The position numbers and the translations under genes are program-made. Positions 45,251-56,053 of a stretch of DNA of 64,000 nucleotides are shown piece after piece. The notes beneath the pieces are model-generated. The model was not told the DNA's origin. It ran no database searches and saw only the letters and a list, made by a program, of their open reading frames with translations. The stretch spans positions 370,811-434,810 of the forward strand of contig MNCI01001832.1 of assembly GCA_015680685.1 (NCBI GenBank), written 5' to 3'. This DNA is from Gnetum montanum (lineage: Eukaryota > Streptophyta > Gnetopsida > Gnetales > Gnetaceae). Every line of letters starts with the position of its first letter. Position 1 is the stretch's first letter.

Positions 45251-46850
45251 AAAGATGGCCATCTATGCTAACAATCAATATGGCTTCTCAATTTTTCTAC
45301 TTTTTTTTCACATTTTTGATTTTTACAAATTATTTATTTTTACAAATTTTTAAATTTTCAAAATTCTTTCTAATTTTACACCATTTTTAGTACTTTTGAA
45401 CCTTTCTTGATTGTTTGGTTTTGTTTTATTCAAGTGTGATATTTTTTTATTTTTTCTAATAAAATTACTTTATTGTCACAGGACACATTGCCATTGTTGA
45501 TGTTTACTAATGATGGTTTATGCTTAATGTTGTGATTGTTGATGTTTGATTTCCATTTTTGAATTTTGATGTCTAATGATTTTGACATGGTTTATTTTTC
45601 ATGGAATAGGTAGTGAGTCCACATCATTCGCCCATCTGATAAACTCTATGGTTTTTCTTATTTTGGGAATTTGAAGTCCCTTCCATTAAAGAAACTTTTA
45701 ATCAATCAATGATCATGGTAGTTCCAAAATTAGGAAGGATTTAAAGGTTTGTAAATGATGTGACTTCAAGGGGACTCAATAATCTTTGTACTCTTTTACT
45801 TGCTTGAGTGCTTAAGTGTTTTTTATGGACTTCTTACCATTCCATACCATCCACTAATAGGAAGTCAAATAAAGTCCTTGCATGGTGTGGTTCCCATCCA
45901 AAAATTCAAAAAAAAAAATAGAAAAAAGAAAAAAGAAAAATTGATGGGAATTCAAAGCACACCCCTTAGACATGAATAAGTCCTTTCATGGTGTGGTTCC
46001 CATTTCAAAAAAAAAACCAACCATGGGAATTCAAAGCACATCCCTTGGACAAATGAACGAGTTACAAGCACTATTTATGAAACCCAAACAGAATGCACCT
46101 ATGCCTCAAGGTCCCCTCTAACTAAGGCCCTCTCTTTCTCACTTCCTAATTATCTTTCTTCTCTTTGTGGAATAGTGGTTGTTTTGTGGAAGCACTCTTG
46201 TATCTCAAGTGAGTGGATCATTCTTAGAGTGGTGATGCAAAGTCACTGAAAGGTATTGGTTTTGGTCTAAACTAAGGATGGATCTTCTTGAGTCATTTTA
46301 AACACAACTTCCATAAGGGACTTCCTGTGACCTTAATTTTGAACTCCATTCCACCTTCTTTATCATCCATCCATGCTACCATAACTTACCTCACTACCAT
46401 GTTCTATGTTATGCTCTATGTCTTGGTTTGATGTGTTGGGATTCTTGAGTAGAGTCTTCCTGATTGGTCCTTAACTTGTCATGCCATTAAATTGACCGTG
46501 GGGCCCATGGACTCTTTAGTTGAAGTTATGCAAGGGAAAAAAGGACATGAGCCTACTATGGGAAGGACCCACTTACATAGCTCTTGGTTTGGTTAGTTAA
46601 GGTTCCTTACCTTTGACATTGCTATAGTCCTATCTTTCGCATATTTCATTGAGTATTTTGCTCAAACCTTTTATTTCATTCATCTCCCAATTAATTTTTC
46701 TACATTTTCCCAAATTTATGTGCTTCAACATCCTCTTCTCATTTTTTCATACTATTCTTGGCCTTTTAAGCTTTCATTTGACACTAATTTCACTTAGAAA
46801 GTCTTTATATTTTGCAAGTTTGACTAAAGTCAACGGTGGTCAACAGCTGT
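45251..46850 (+). other. 3' noncoding region of element 3
   Basis: Polypurine-like TTAGTCATGGGAAAGATGGC (about 45240), T-rich tract, two conserved hairpins (45884-45963, 45990-46042), block 46500-46580 (GAGCCTACTATGGGAAGG) conserved in the other elements. The ORF at 46649-46855 is T-rich and not supported. Confidence 0.7.
45884..45963 (+). repeat. Conserved 3'UTR hairpin (element 3, copy 1)
   Basis: GGTGTG and TTCCCATC pair with GATGGGAA and CACACC, with the TTCAAAG bulge and an A-rich loop. Copy 2 at 45990-46042 keeps TTCCCAT/ATGGGAA. Confidence 0.8.
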
Positions 46851-46927
46851 GTTGATGAGGCCTCATCGATGCAACTGACTGTGTCGACGAGGCCTCATTA
46901 ACACAATGCAAAAATCTTATATTTATT
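46851..46927 (+). promoter_or_regulatory. Internal promoter of ORF2 (element 3) with LTR-type palindromes
   Basis: GATGAGGCCTCATC and GACGAGGCCTCATT units, then a TATA-like TTATATTTATT at 46917-46927. The first 24 bases equal 19649-19672 of the element's own 5' LTR promoter. Confidence 0.8.
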
Positions 46928-47386
46928 GCCAAACACTTTACAATTTTTTTTTTATCATTTTCTCATAAGACACAAGGATTTTTTGCAATTTTTTGGAGCC
47001 TAAAACCTTCCAAAGCCCATAACCTCCCAACCATTTGTCCAAATCATTTTGTTTTTTGATCTTGCACTTACCAACAGTAATATCTTTATCGTGGAGGCCA
47101 TAAATCTTAAGGTTTCTAATGAAAATTTTTGAAAATTTTTCTAACTCCTCCAAAGGGTTAATAACCTTAACAACATATAAACATCAACTTTTTTGACAGT
47201 TAACCCCTTTAACAACCTTCGGGATGATTTATTAATGATAACACATAAATATAATAATAATAAGAGTAATTAAATCAACCATAATCACAACTTAGTCAAT
47301 GTGTAACTACCCTTAAGAGCTAAAGGTATCCCAATTTCTTTAAGTTAAATGATCATTGCTAATCCATGGTCTCATTGTGATTACAG
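46928..47386 (+). other. ORF2 leader of element 3
   Basis: About 460 nt, no gene. It ends CATTGTGATTACAG directly before the ATG, parallel to GTGATTTCAG in element 5, which suggests a spliced 5' leader. Donor not identified. Confidence 0.45.
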
Positions 47387-50236
47387 ATGACACCAAAATA
47401 GAAACATATACAAGAAGGAAAACCCTCTTAACCATGGGAGAAGCAGCCCAAAGCTGGAAGGGGCCAACAAGAACAAGCCCAAGAACCACCAAAAGTAACC
47501 CATGTAATGGGACCTCTTTGTCAGAAGCCTGAAGTGGAATCTATTTGACAAATTCTAGAAGAAGAAGTGTTGACTAAACAATCACAACAAGGAGAAGTGC
47601 CTAGACCTATCCCAAGGCTTGACATCACTTTGACTCAAGCATGCCTAGACATCATTAGGTCTTGAGAGACCCAATGATTAGTTCTTCAAGAAGTCAACTT
47701 CAAGCCATTCTTTGAGAAAGCTGTAGTGGATGTTAAGACTCAACTACAAACCTTTCCCATGTGGCCAATAATCACATCCAATGGGAAATGGTACATGGGA
47801 GAGACATATCTCTTCTGAAGTAATAGGAGGTTGGGGTCCATTATCAAAATCAAGGACATTCAAGTGTCCTACTCGATAGAAGCTATTACATAGGCACTTG
47901 GGTTGCTTGACATTGGAACACAGCTAGCAGAACTATCCACGAAAGGTAATCCTAAGGCCAAGAGGGAGTGGACCTAGCAATGCTATAGGGTTGATTGTAA
48001 GGAGTACGACACAATCACATTGGTGAAGCAAATTTATTTCAAAATTACGACCTATCACCTTAATCCAATAGTGAGGCCAAGAAAGGTAACCATCTTCTCT
48101 ACCTGAGCATGCATCTCTCTAAGTGGGAAATTTTCTATCAACCTTGCACAATTGATCTACTTAGAGATCAAAAAGCACTTCAAGGAAAATGAGCATGGAA
48201 GGAAAACCTTGCCCTTTTCGTGCCTCAACTAGAAACTCTACAAAAGGGAAAACATTATTCATTACTTCAATGATACCATCAAGCATGCTTCTTTGGCCTC
48301 ATGGCGAGAGATCATGAAAGACAAGATGCCAATGATGATCCAAGAAGAGGAGCAGTTGCCACCACCGCCCACTTAGGAAACAATACTAGAGGCCCAAGCA
48401 ACCATTGAGCATTTGTGAAAAATTTGAAAACATCTCTTGAGTGAACAAGAGAAACATACAAGAATGAGTGGTGTAGATCCATCTGTATACTGACCAATGA
48501 TGAGTCACCTTAATGAGGTGGCCTGAATAGTTAGCCAGATGGAGAGGGGTGATCCAATTTTCTTTGCCCAACAAACATAGTTGCCTACGAGGTTGGATCC
48601 TTATGCTAGGGAGGTGATGGTGTTCTTATCTCAACACCATTATTCCTAGAAATATTTTGAAATGCTACCACCTTCTTAGTGCATTTGGAGGAATGCAAAG
48701 GGGCAACTGTCTCGGTGATGTAGCTCCAAGGGTAGGAAACAATGGTTGAAGTTGTTGCTGACCATGTCATTGAAGCATTGAATGCACCTGTGGTGTCTGT
48801 ACCAGATGTATCTACACTTCAAGACATGTAGATGTCCATAGGCATGGTCAATAAAAACTTAAATGTAGCCTAGCATGAAGAATTACTAGAACGACTAGTG
48901 GAAATCGAGCTACCGATTCTTGATATCTTTGATTTTCTAGAAGACATCACTGCAACCTAGTCGAAGTTACTAAATGCAAAGGGAAAATGTATTATTTTGG
49001 AGGGGCAACTCAAAATGGCTCAAGAACAAAATCAACACTTTGCCACAGAGGTTGTTGAACTACATGTCCAACTTGCAAATCCTGCGATCCTCAACCCAAA
49101 AGTAACAAGAGATGAAGCTTTCAAATAGCTTTAAGAATGATTCTAGAAAGTTGAGAAGGAGGAAATTTTAACCATATTCAACTAGTCCATGATAGAAGAA
49201 AAAATGTATGTAATTTAGAAGGACTTGATACAAATGTGCTAAGATAACAAGACCTTGATCGTAGAGAATTATCGCTTATGAAATGTTGATGCTCAAAAGG
49301 ACTAGATGTATTCATCAACAGTAGTAGTAGCATGCTAAGGTGAACACTAAATTGAGGAGATTGATCATAGAAAATTAAAATCTATTAATGGGGGAAGTAC
49401 ATGTCTTACACCAAAAATCTACCTCTGAGATCACTACTTAGAAGAATGAGGCCCTCAAGTTCAAAAAGTGAAAAATCACTGCAGAGCCCAGGTTGGCCTA
49501 CAAAAGGAAGTTAACAAAAAACACATTTGGATGGTAAAGGAAGAAAATGAATGAAGCCTTCCAACAACTCCAATAGGAAAGAGAAATGTGGTAGCCCATT
49601 TTTGATGGGATCGATGCCTACAAGAAAGTGGAGATCCACTTAAAGGAGTCGCAAATCGAAGAAATGACAGAATAGATAGAGTTGGCTAATCTTCGATATG
49701 CAAACCTGGCAATGCTAACTACTGAATGGCTATAGTCAAAGTTGGAGAAGTAAGTGGTTAGCTCATATCTATTGTACGAGGTTTAGTTCAAGCATTACAA
49801 AGATGCCAAGCAAAATTTTAAGACTACAAATACTAAACTTAAAGTTATCAAAGAATGATTCAGAGATCAACAATAAATCATTGAGAACCTAGCCAAATAG
49901 ATGAATAACTACCAAGAGCTAAAGGACACAATCAAGGCATTCAACATTGAACACAAACAGTTCACTACCTAGTTTGTCAATGCCAAGGAGCTATTTTGAA
50001 TAATCCCGTGTCCTTAGAATGTGGCTATTTCAACCCACCTTGGTAAAGTTGCATGGATGGTGCATGATCCCAAAAGCAAGGAGGAGAAAATAAAAGCATT
50101 TCTAGATACTTTTCACCTTTCACCTAAAGTTGCAAAAGTAGTAGGACAGCCGCAGCCACCTCAATGGCTACCCATGCATGAAGCCAATGAAGGTCCCTCA
50201 GAGCCTTAGGAAACACCACCATATAGGAGTGTCTAA
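47387..50236 (+). pseudogene. ORF2 of element 3 (extra 3' gene)
   Basis: Roughly 950 codons, ATG at 47387. Domains in order: a Gln/Glu-rich start; IKDIQVSYSIEAIT (about 47850); a putative plant transposon protein-like domain about 47990-48250 (KQIYFKITTYHLNP, VTIFST, TLPFSCLN); Pro-rich PPPPPT (48357); VEVVADHVIEALNAPV (48742); long coiled coil (about 48960-49980); GKVAWMVHDPKSKEEKIKAF (50042-50101); and a Gln/Pro tail. A frameshift near 48680 is compensated later. Stops are mostly TAG/TAA/TGA at Gln or Arg positions. No membrane segment or signal peptide seen. Confidence 0.75.
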
Positions 50237-50481
50237 TCTTCTCCACTACACTTCACATCAAGGAACTTGCTATCCAATTTTGAAGAGTTGTGTCATGGTG
50301 TTCAATTTTATGTCCTGAACACTATCATTTTTTGTAATGTGTTGATCTGTACACCCAGGCACTCAATTTTTTGTCAAGTTAGTCAGTTTATTTTATTTGA
50401 AAAAATTTAGTCAATAATCCCATACCTTCCCAAATTTTGTAAAAGAACTTGAGGACAAGTTTTCCTGTAGTTGTGGGAGTA
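50237..50481 (+). other. 3'UTR and polypurine tract of element 3
   Basis: Holds the AATAATCCCATACCTTCCC box, ACTTGAGGACAAGTTTTCC, then GTTGTGGGAGTA before the LTR. Confidence 0.75.
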
Positions 50482-51365
50482 TGATGAGTTGCTTTCAGTT
50501 GGCTGCATCGACAAGGCCTCATCAACTAGGCCTTGTCAATGAGGCCCCATTGACGTAGTGTTGATTTTTGGCTATAAATACATGTGTATCGGCCACATTT
50601 ATGGTTTTAGAGATTGTAGTTGCACTGAAGCTCTTGCAGGTTTTTTATTTGAAAGTTAGAATTTTCCTCCTGTGTAACCACGGCAAGAGTCATTGTGTAT
50701 AGATCTTTATTTGAGCATTATTGTACCTAATCACAACAATGTGTGCGGTAATAAAAATAAGCCTTCTAATAAACCTTGTAGCACTTTGGATAGATTAAAT
50801 ATTTTATTTATGCATTTAATGTTTTAAATTTTTTGTTAAATGTTTCCAATTATTTATTAATGTTTTCCAGAAATTAAGTTAATGAGGCAATTAAGCAATA
50901 TAGATTACACACATAAGTATGACCACTTCGAGCATAACATGTATTCACTTGGTAATCCTAGCAACATTATTGCTTGGTACACCTAGTAGCATAGCACTTA
51001 GTTGCCGAGTAGTGGATACATGGGTTTAGGACATGTATGAAAAGTAGGACCGGATGCTTATGTTAGGACTATTTAGACATTCTTTGATTAGTTAAATTAA
51101 ATTAGTTAATCCAACCACTTTATTTCTCTTCAAGTACCGAAACAATAAAAATACAATGATAAAAATTAGATGCCTCAATTACACTTAACCATATCATTGT
51201 ACATCATAAGTGTAATTGGAAAGACAATGATTTACCTTAAAGCAAGATTCACTTCTTAGAGGACTAGTGCACTAGAAAGAATAATGTCCATGTAATTCCA
51301 TTGGATCGCATGTGAATGCTTTGTGATTCGTATGGTTAGTTGTAGGGGTACCTTTCTGTTCATTA
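50482..51365 (+). repeat. 3' LTR of element 3 (884 bp)
   Basis: TGATGAGTTGC start, end decayed to TTCATTA; TATA 50572-50580. U3 array is about 90 bp shorter than in the 5' LTR. Confidence 0.9.
50500..50580 (+). promoter_or_regulatory. LTR promoter of element 3 (3' LTR)
   Basis: Three AGGCCT/AGGCCC units in alternating orientation followed by GCTATAAATA. Confidence 0.8.
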
Positions 51366-51399
51366 GTTTCCTATAAAGAAAAGAAAAGAAAATTATCTC

Positions 51400-53000
51400 T
51401 AAAGATAAAAGAATATATCAATCAAAAAATAAAAACATATAGTAGCGAAAGTTGAAGGCTTCCCATCCTTGAGCCTCTAAAACAAAAAGAAATTAACACT
51501 ATAGAAAATAAATTAATTGTTTAGCTTCACTAAGAGCTTTTTTTCTTGAAGTTATAGTTGAAAAGTGACATCTTGAAAGATATGGTTTTTGATACCTTAA
51601 GAGAGATCAGAGTTATACTCTTATTGCTACAAAATAACTACACATTGAAGCTTCTAAACAAATTGGAGAATAAGAGGTAAAAGATATTTTGAAATGCAAA
51701 GAAAGGAAATAGATAAAGTAGGCTAACCTCCAAAAATGACTTCATTAATGATTGGTTGAAAGTTGTTAAAAATTTTAGATATTCATTTCCAAGCATGTTG
51801 AGCAACATGATACTTAGAAAAACATGAGAAAATAATTCTTCATTTATATAAAGAGAACAATGAGAAGAAACATGTCTCATATGTTTAATATGAGTGATAA
51901 TAGGAAGACCTTAATGAATAAGATACCATAAAAAATACAAATTTTAGGAAATATAGATCTCTCCAATTATCTTTCATCTTCTTGATCCAAACGTATGAAG
52001 ATAATTACATTTTCTACCCTACTAAATTTGCTATGAATAAAATCATTCTTTGTAATAATCTTGTAAGCAACTTTCAAATTAAAAGAAAAAATATATCAAT
52101 CATCCTTTTAAAAAAATATATGGAAAAGCCTACTACAAATTATTATCAACTTTAAATAAATTATCAAGAATAGAGATTTATTTTTCAAAAAAAATTTCTC
52201 TTTCTATTCAAACCATAGAGGCTAGAAGCTTCATTTAAAATAATCCATCTATCATACATATGTAAATAAGAAACTTCAGTGATATCAAATTTGCTCCAAG
52301 TGGTACACAATCTAGATGCATTAGTAAGCCAATCTTATTCATTAGAAGAAAGCCATCATGGGCTAATTTTCTTAAACATATCTTGTAAAATTATAATATG
52401 ATTGTAATTCTAATATTTACTAAGCTTGCACCATGTCTTCCAAATTTATTTAAGAAGTAGAAAACCAACAATTAAAATGGCCTAAGGAAAAAGAAGATAA
52501 TAAATAAAGTTATTAGAATTTCAATTATTATCATTCATAGGTTTGTCTTGCATAAGTTTTTTTCTTAAAAGAAGCATCCAAACATTATCTTCATTAATGC
52601 ACTTTGCAATCCATTTTGCTACAAAAGAAATAACTTGGTTACAATAATTAATGAGCCCAAGTCTTCATATTTCTTACAACTAGTGCAAATATCCCAAGCA
52701 ACTCTAGAAAAACCTTTTCTATGCTCAATTCTATCGTAAGAAGTTTTAGAAGGAGCAACAACTAAAGTAATAAATATGAGTTGATTGAAGTATTTGTGTA
52801 ATAACTAAAACTTTACCAATTAGAGTGATCTTCTTTGGTTTCCATTTATCAAGCTTTTTTTCAATTGTATCAACCACATAATTTCACAAAATAGTAAGAT
52901 TAGATTGAAAAGAAAAAGGTATTTCTAAAATTTTGAAGATAGAATCTTTTTAAAATATTTTTCAAGACTTGAGACTAATCCACTGATTAATATTGCCATT
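51400..53000 (-). pseudogene. LINE ORF2 C-terminal region
   Basis: Minus-strand remnants such as WKTWCKLSKY and TWSKFDITEVSYLHMYDRW (about 52450-52250) fit the C-terminal part of plant LINE ORF2. Weakly supported; no intact domain. Confidence 0.45.
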
Positions 53001-53564
53001 ACAATAAACAACAAATTTTTTGCCAATTGATTTAAGAGCTAGATGGAAATGAGAATTAGGTACAATGGAGTCATCCTACCCCATCTTAGTCACCTACCAA
53101 GGTCTCATTTCATACATGTTTAAAGAAAGATCTAGCTCTTTATTGAGACAAGTGGTGAAAAAGTACTCATGTAGCGAACCCCATTTTTTTAGGACAAGGC
53201 TAGGATTATAATGATCTAAGAGCAAGATAACATATAATAATCCTCCATTCTAGCTAAAATAGTATTAATATGTTGCAAACAATTATTGGTCATAAAAAAG
53301 GAATCATCTATAAAGTACATGTTAAGTAATTACATACCTTGATTATCAATTGAAATTTTCTTAATGATATTCCTTTATAGATCATAATGTAAATTATATG
53401 AAAGAAAGTCTATAGAAATAATGAAAAGATCAAAAGATAGAGAACAACCTTGAAGAATTAACCATTGAAAAAAATGATGACCTTAATTCAAAATTAGTAG
53501 TAACTTGAGCATTAATATTAGTGGACAAGGTATGTAAAAGATGAATAAAATAATTGAGGATCAT

Positions 53565-54815
53565 TGAACTTAGAAGGGGGGATGAATAAGTTCCATAAAT
53601 TAAAAAATTAATCAGCCAAAGCACACACCAAATTTAATGTGGTTCCTCAACTTGGGTAGTCCACACTCAAAGGGTAGTTTGCTAGCACACTTTTGGACTT
53701 TATTGCTCTCAAAATGTGGTTTGAAAGATACCACACCCTATACAAGCCCTAAGCTTTACTCTAGATTGATCGACACCACGAATCCACTTAACCCTACAAG
53801 GTCTGAAGAAACTTAGAATGTGGTTTCCAAGATTCCAAAACCTTTATAATTTGAGCTTAGTTCTAAAGTATTGTGGTGCTACACCAACACTCAATTTTGT
53901 AGTGTCAAGCTCAAGGATGGTGCCTTCCTATAAGAAGCACATCAATCTCGTAAGGCAACAAAAGAGAAACACGAATTACAAGGCAAGGATGCAACTAATT
54001 TGCTAGTACTTTCACTTTGAGGTACAACATAACAAATCTCTTACAAAAGATAGTACAATGAGGTGCATACATACAATACAATAATTTGCACAATGATTGC
54101 TTGATGTTGACACATGCTTGCATTCAACACTTGCATATTTCCCAAGAGAATGAAGTCTTCTTATATCCTAGGTGTTTTCAAAATCACATTGAAATTCATG
54201 CAACGACTATCTAATGGTCACTGGAAACATATTTTTTGAGATTTAGTCATCTTTCTGCATCAGACTTCCATTCGGGAGAGATGTCTTCTCCACAAGAAAG
54301 ATGTCTCTAAGAAGACATCTTCTTCACAAGGAAGATGTCTCTAAGAAGACATCTTCTTCACAAGGAAGATGTCTGCTTCCTACTGTTTCTGAGAAATGTC
54401 TTCTTCTAAGCAACCTTCAACTCAACCAAGACATCTTCATCATCAAGGAGACGTCTTTTGTTGATAGTAGACATCAATTTTTTCTTCAATACATCTTTAT
54501 TAATTCTTTTATTCTATAGCCAAGACATCTACTATAGTTGAGAGAAGTTTTCACTTGATGGAAGACGTCTATTATTTCTTCAAGAAGTCTTCTCTATAAT
54601 TAATTGTAGTTGAGTTTTGAAGTTAAGCTTTGAAGTCTTTGTTCCTTCTCCATGTTCTTTGAACTCCCTCATGCTTCCTTGATACCTTGCAGATGTCCTT
54701 CTTCTTTAAGCTCTCCTTTTGTCTTAATCCAAGTTCTTACCCTATAAACATAGCAACCACACAAGCATCCTTATTCTTCAGTTTTTCAAGGTTTTGACAT
54801 ACCAAAAGGTTAACA
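53565..54815 (-). mobile_element. Solo LTR inside the LINE RT (1.25 kb)
   Basis: Ends TG...CA on both strands (plus TGAACTTAG ... GTTAACA). Flanks ATCAT and ATAAT match in four of five bases as TSD. RT motifs of the LINE continue on both sides. No coding capacity; contains an AGACATCT/AGATGTCT repeat cluster. Confidence 0.65.
54276..54380. repeat. 34-bp tandem repeat with hairpin units
   Basis: Units 54296-54330 and 54331-54364 plus partial copies. Each unit has arms AAGATGTCT and AGACATCTT around CTAAGA. Related AGACGTCT motifs continue to 54575. Confidence 0.85.
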
Positions 54816-56053
54816 ATAATCACCAAATTATAATTTATAAAGATAGGAAATAATGAAATTCTATTTAATCCTATTATAAACTTTTGCATAATCTAACTTA
54901 ATAAAAGTAATGTCTTGATTAATATTGGAAGCCTACTACATTCCCTCATAAGGTACAATAACATTATTCAAGGTATATCCATATTTAACAAAACCAATCT
55001 ACTCATATTTAATGATATCTTCAATAAGTTTTTGAATTTGTCAAGTTATACATTTAGCTAAAATTTTATAACTATTGTTGAGAAGAGTAATAAGCCTATA
55101 GTTATTAATATGTTGGAGATCTCCATTCTTAGGAAGAGACTTTTTATCAATATTTTTATTAATATTTTTATCAAAAGAGACTTATTAATAGCTTCTTAAA
55201 AAACATAAAAGAGATCATCTCCAATGTAGTTGAGCTTTGAAATCTTCATTCCTTGTTCATGTTCTTTGAACTCTCTCATGCTTCCTTAAGACCTTGTAGA
55301 TGTCCTTCTTCTTTGAGCTCTCNTTTGAGAAGAGTAATAAGCCTATAGTTATTAATATGTTGGAGATCTCCATTCTTAGGAAGAAGAAGAAATCACATCT
55401 TTATTAATATTTTTATCAAAAGAGACTTTTTAATAGCTTCTTAAAAAACATAAAAGAGATCATCTCCAATGTAGTTGTGCTTTCAAGTATTCATTCCTTG
55501 TTCATGTTCTTTGAACTCTCTCATGCTTCCTTGAGACCTTGTAGATGTCCTTCTTCTTTGAGCTCTCCTTTTTTCTTAATCCAAGTTCTAGCCCTATAAA
55601 CATAGCAACCACACAAACATCCTTATTCTCCATTTTCCTTAAGGTTTTGACATACCAAAAGGTAAACAATAATCACTAAATTCTAATTTATAAAGATAAG
55701 AAATAATGAAATTCTATTTAATCATATTATAAGCTTTGGCATAATCTAACTTAATAAAAGTAATGTCTTGATTAATATCAGAAGTCTACTAAATTTCCTT
55801 CTAACCTACAATAACATTATTCAAGATATATCTATATTTAATGATATCTTCAATAACTTTTTGAATTTGTCAAGTCATAAATTTAGCTAAAATTTTATAA
55901 GTATTATTAAGAAGAGTAATAAGCCTTTAGTTACTAATATGTTGGAGATCTCCATTTTTATGAAGAAGATGAATCACATCTTTATTAATATTTTTATCAA
56001 AAGAGACTTTTTTAATAGCTTCTTAAAAAACATAAAAGAGATCATCTCCAATG
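54608..56053 (-). repeat. Tandem triplication (~0.6-kb unit) of solo-LTR end plus LINE RT
   Basis: Copies 54608-55226, 55227-55471 (shortened by the gap n at 55323) and 55472-56053. Each starts at TAGTTG and ends GATCATCTCCAATG. Copies differ at scattered sites, so the duplication is old and postdates the solo-LTR insertion. Confidence 0.75.
55323..55323. other. Assembly gap placeholder (n)
   Basis: Compared with flanking copies, about 330-370 bases are missing in the middle repeat at this n. Confidence 0.75.

Larger units (their letters stand above)
19506..51365 (+). mobile_element. Element 3: ~13.4-kb Ty3/gypsy element with ORF2, split by nested insertions
   Basis: LTR 19506-20485, PBS, gag, PR, RT, RNase H and integrase to 26720; then element 4 (with element 5 inside) is inserted; pol resumes at 45135-45250. 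It is followed by a conserved 3' noncoding region, an internal promoter, ORF2 (47387-50236), a polypurine tract and the LTR 50482-51365. Removing the insertion and one TSD leaves about 13.4 kb. Absence of a chromodomain, the tRNA-Asp PBS and an extra 3' ORF point to the Athila/Tat side of Ty3/gypsy. Confidence 0.88.
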
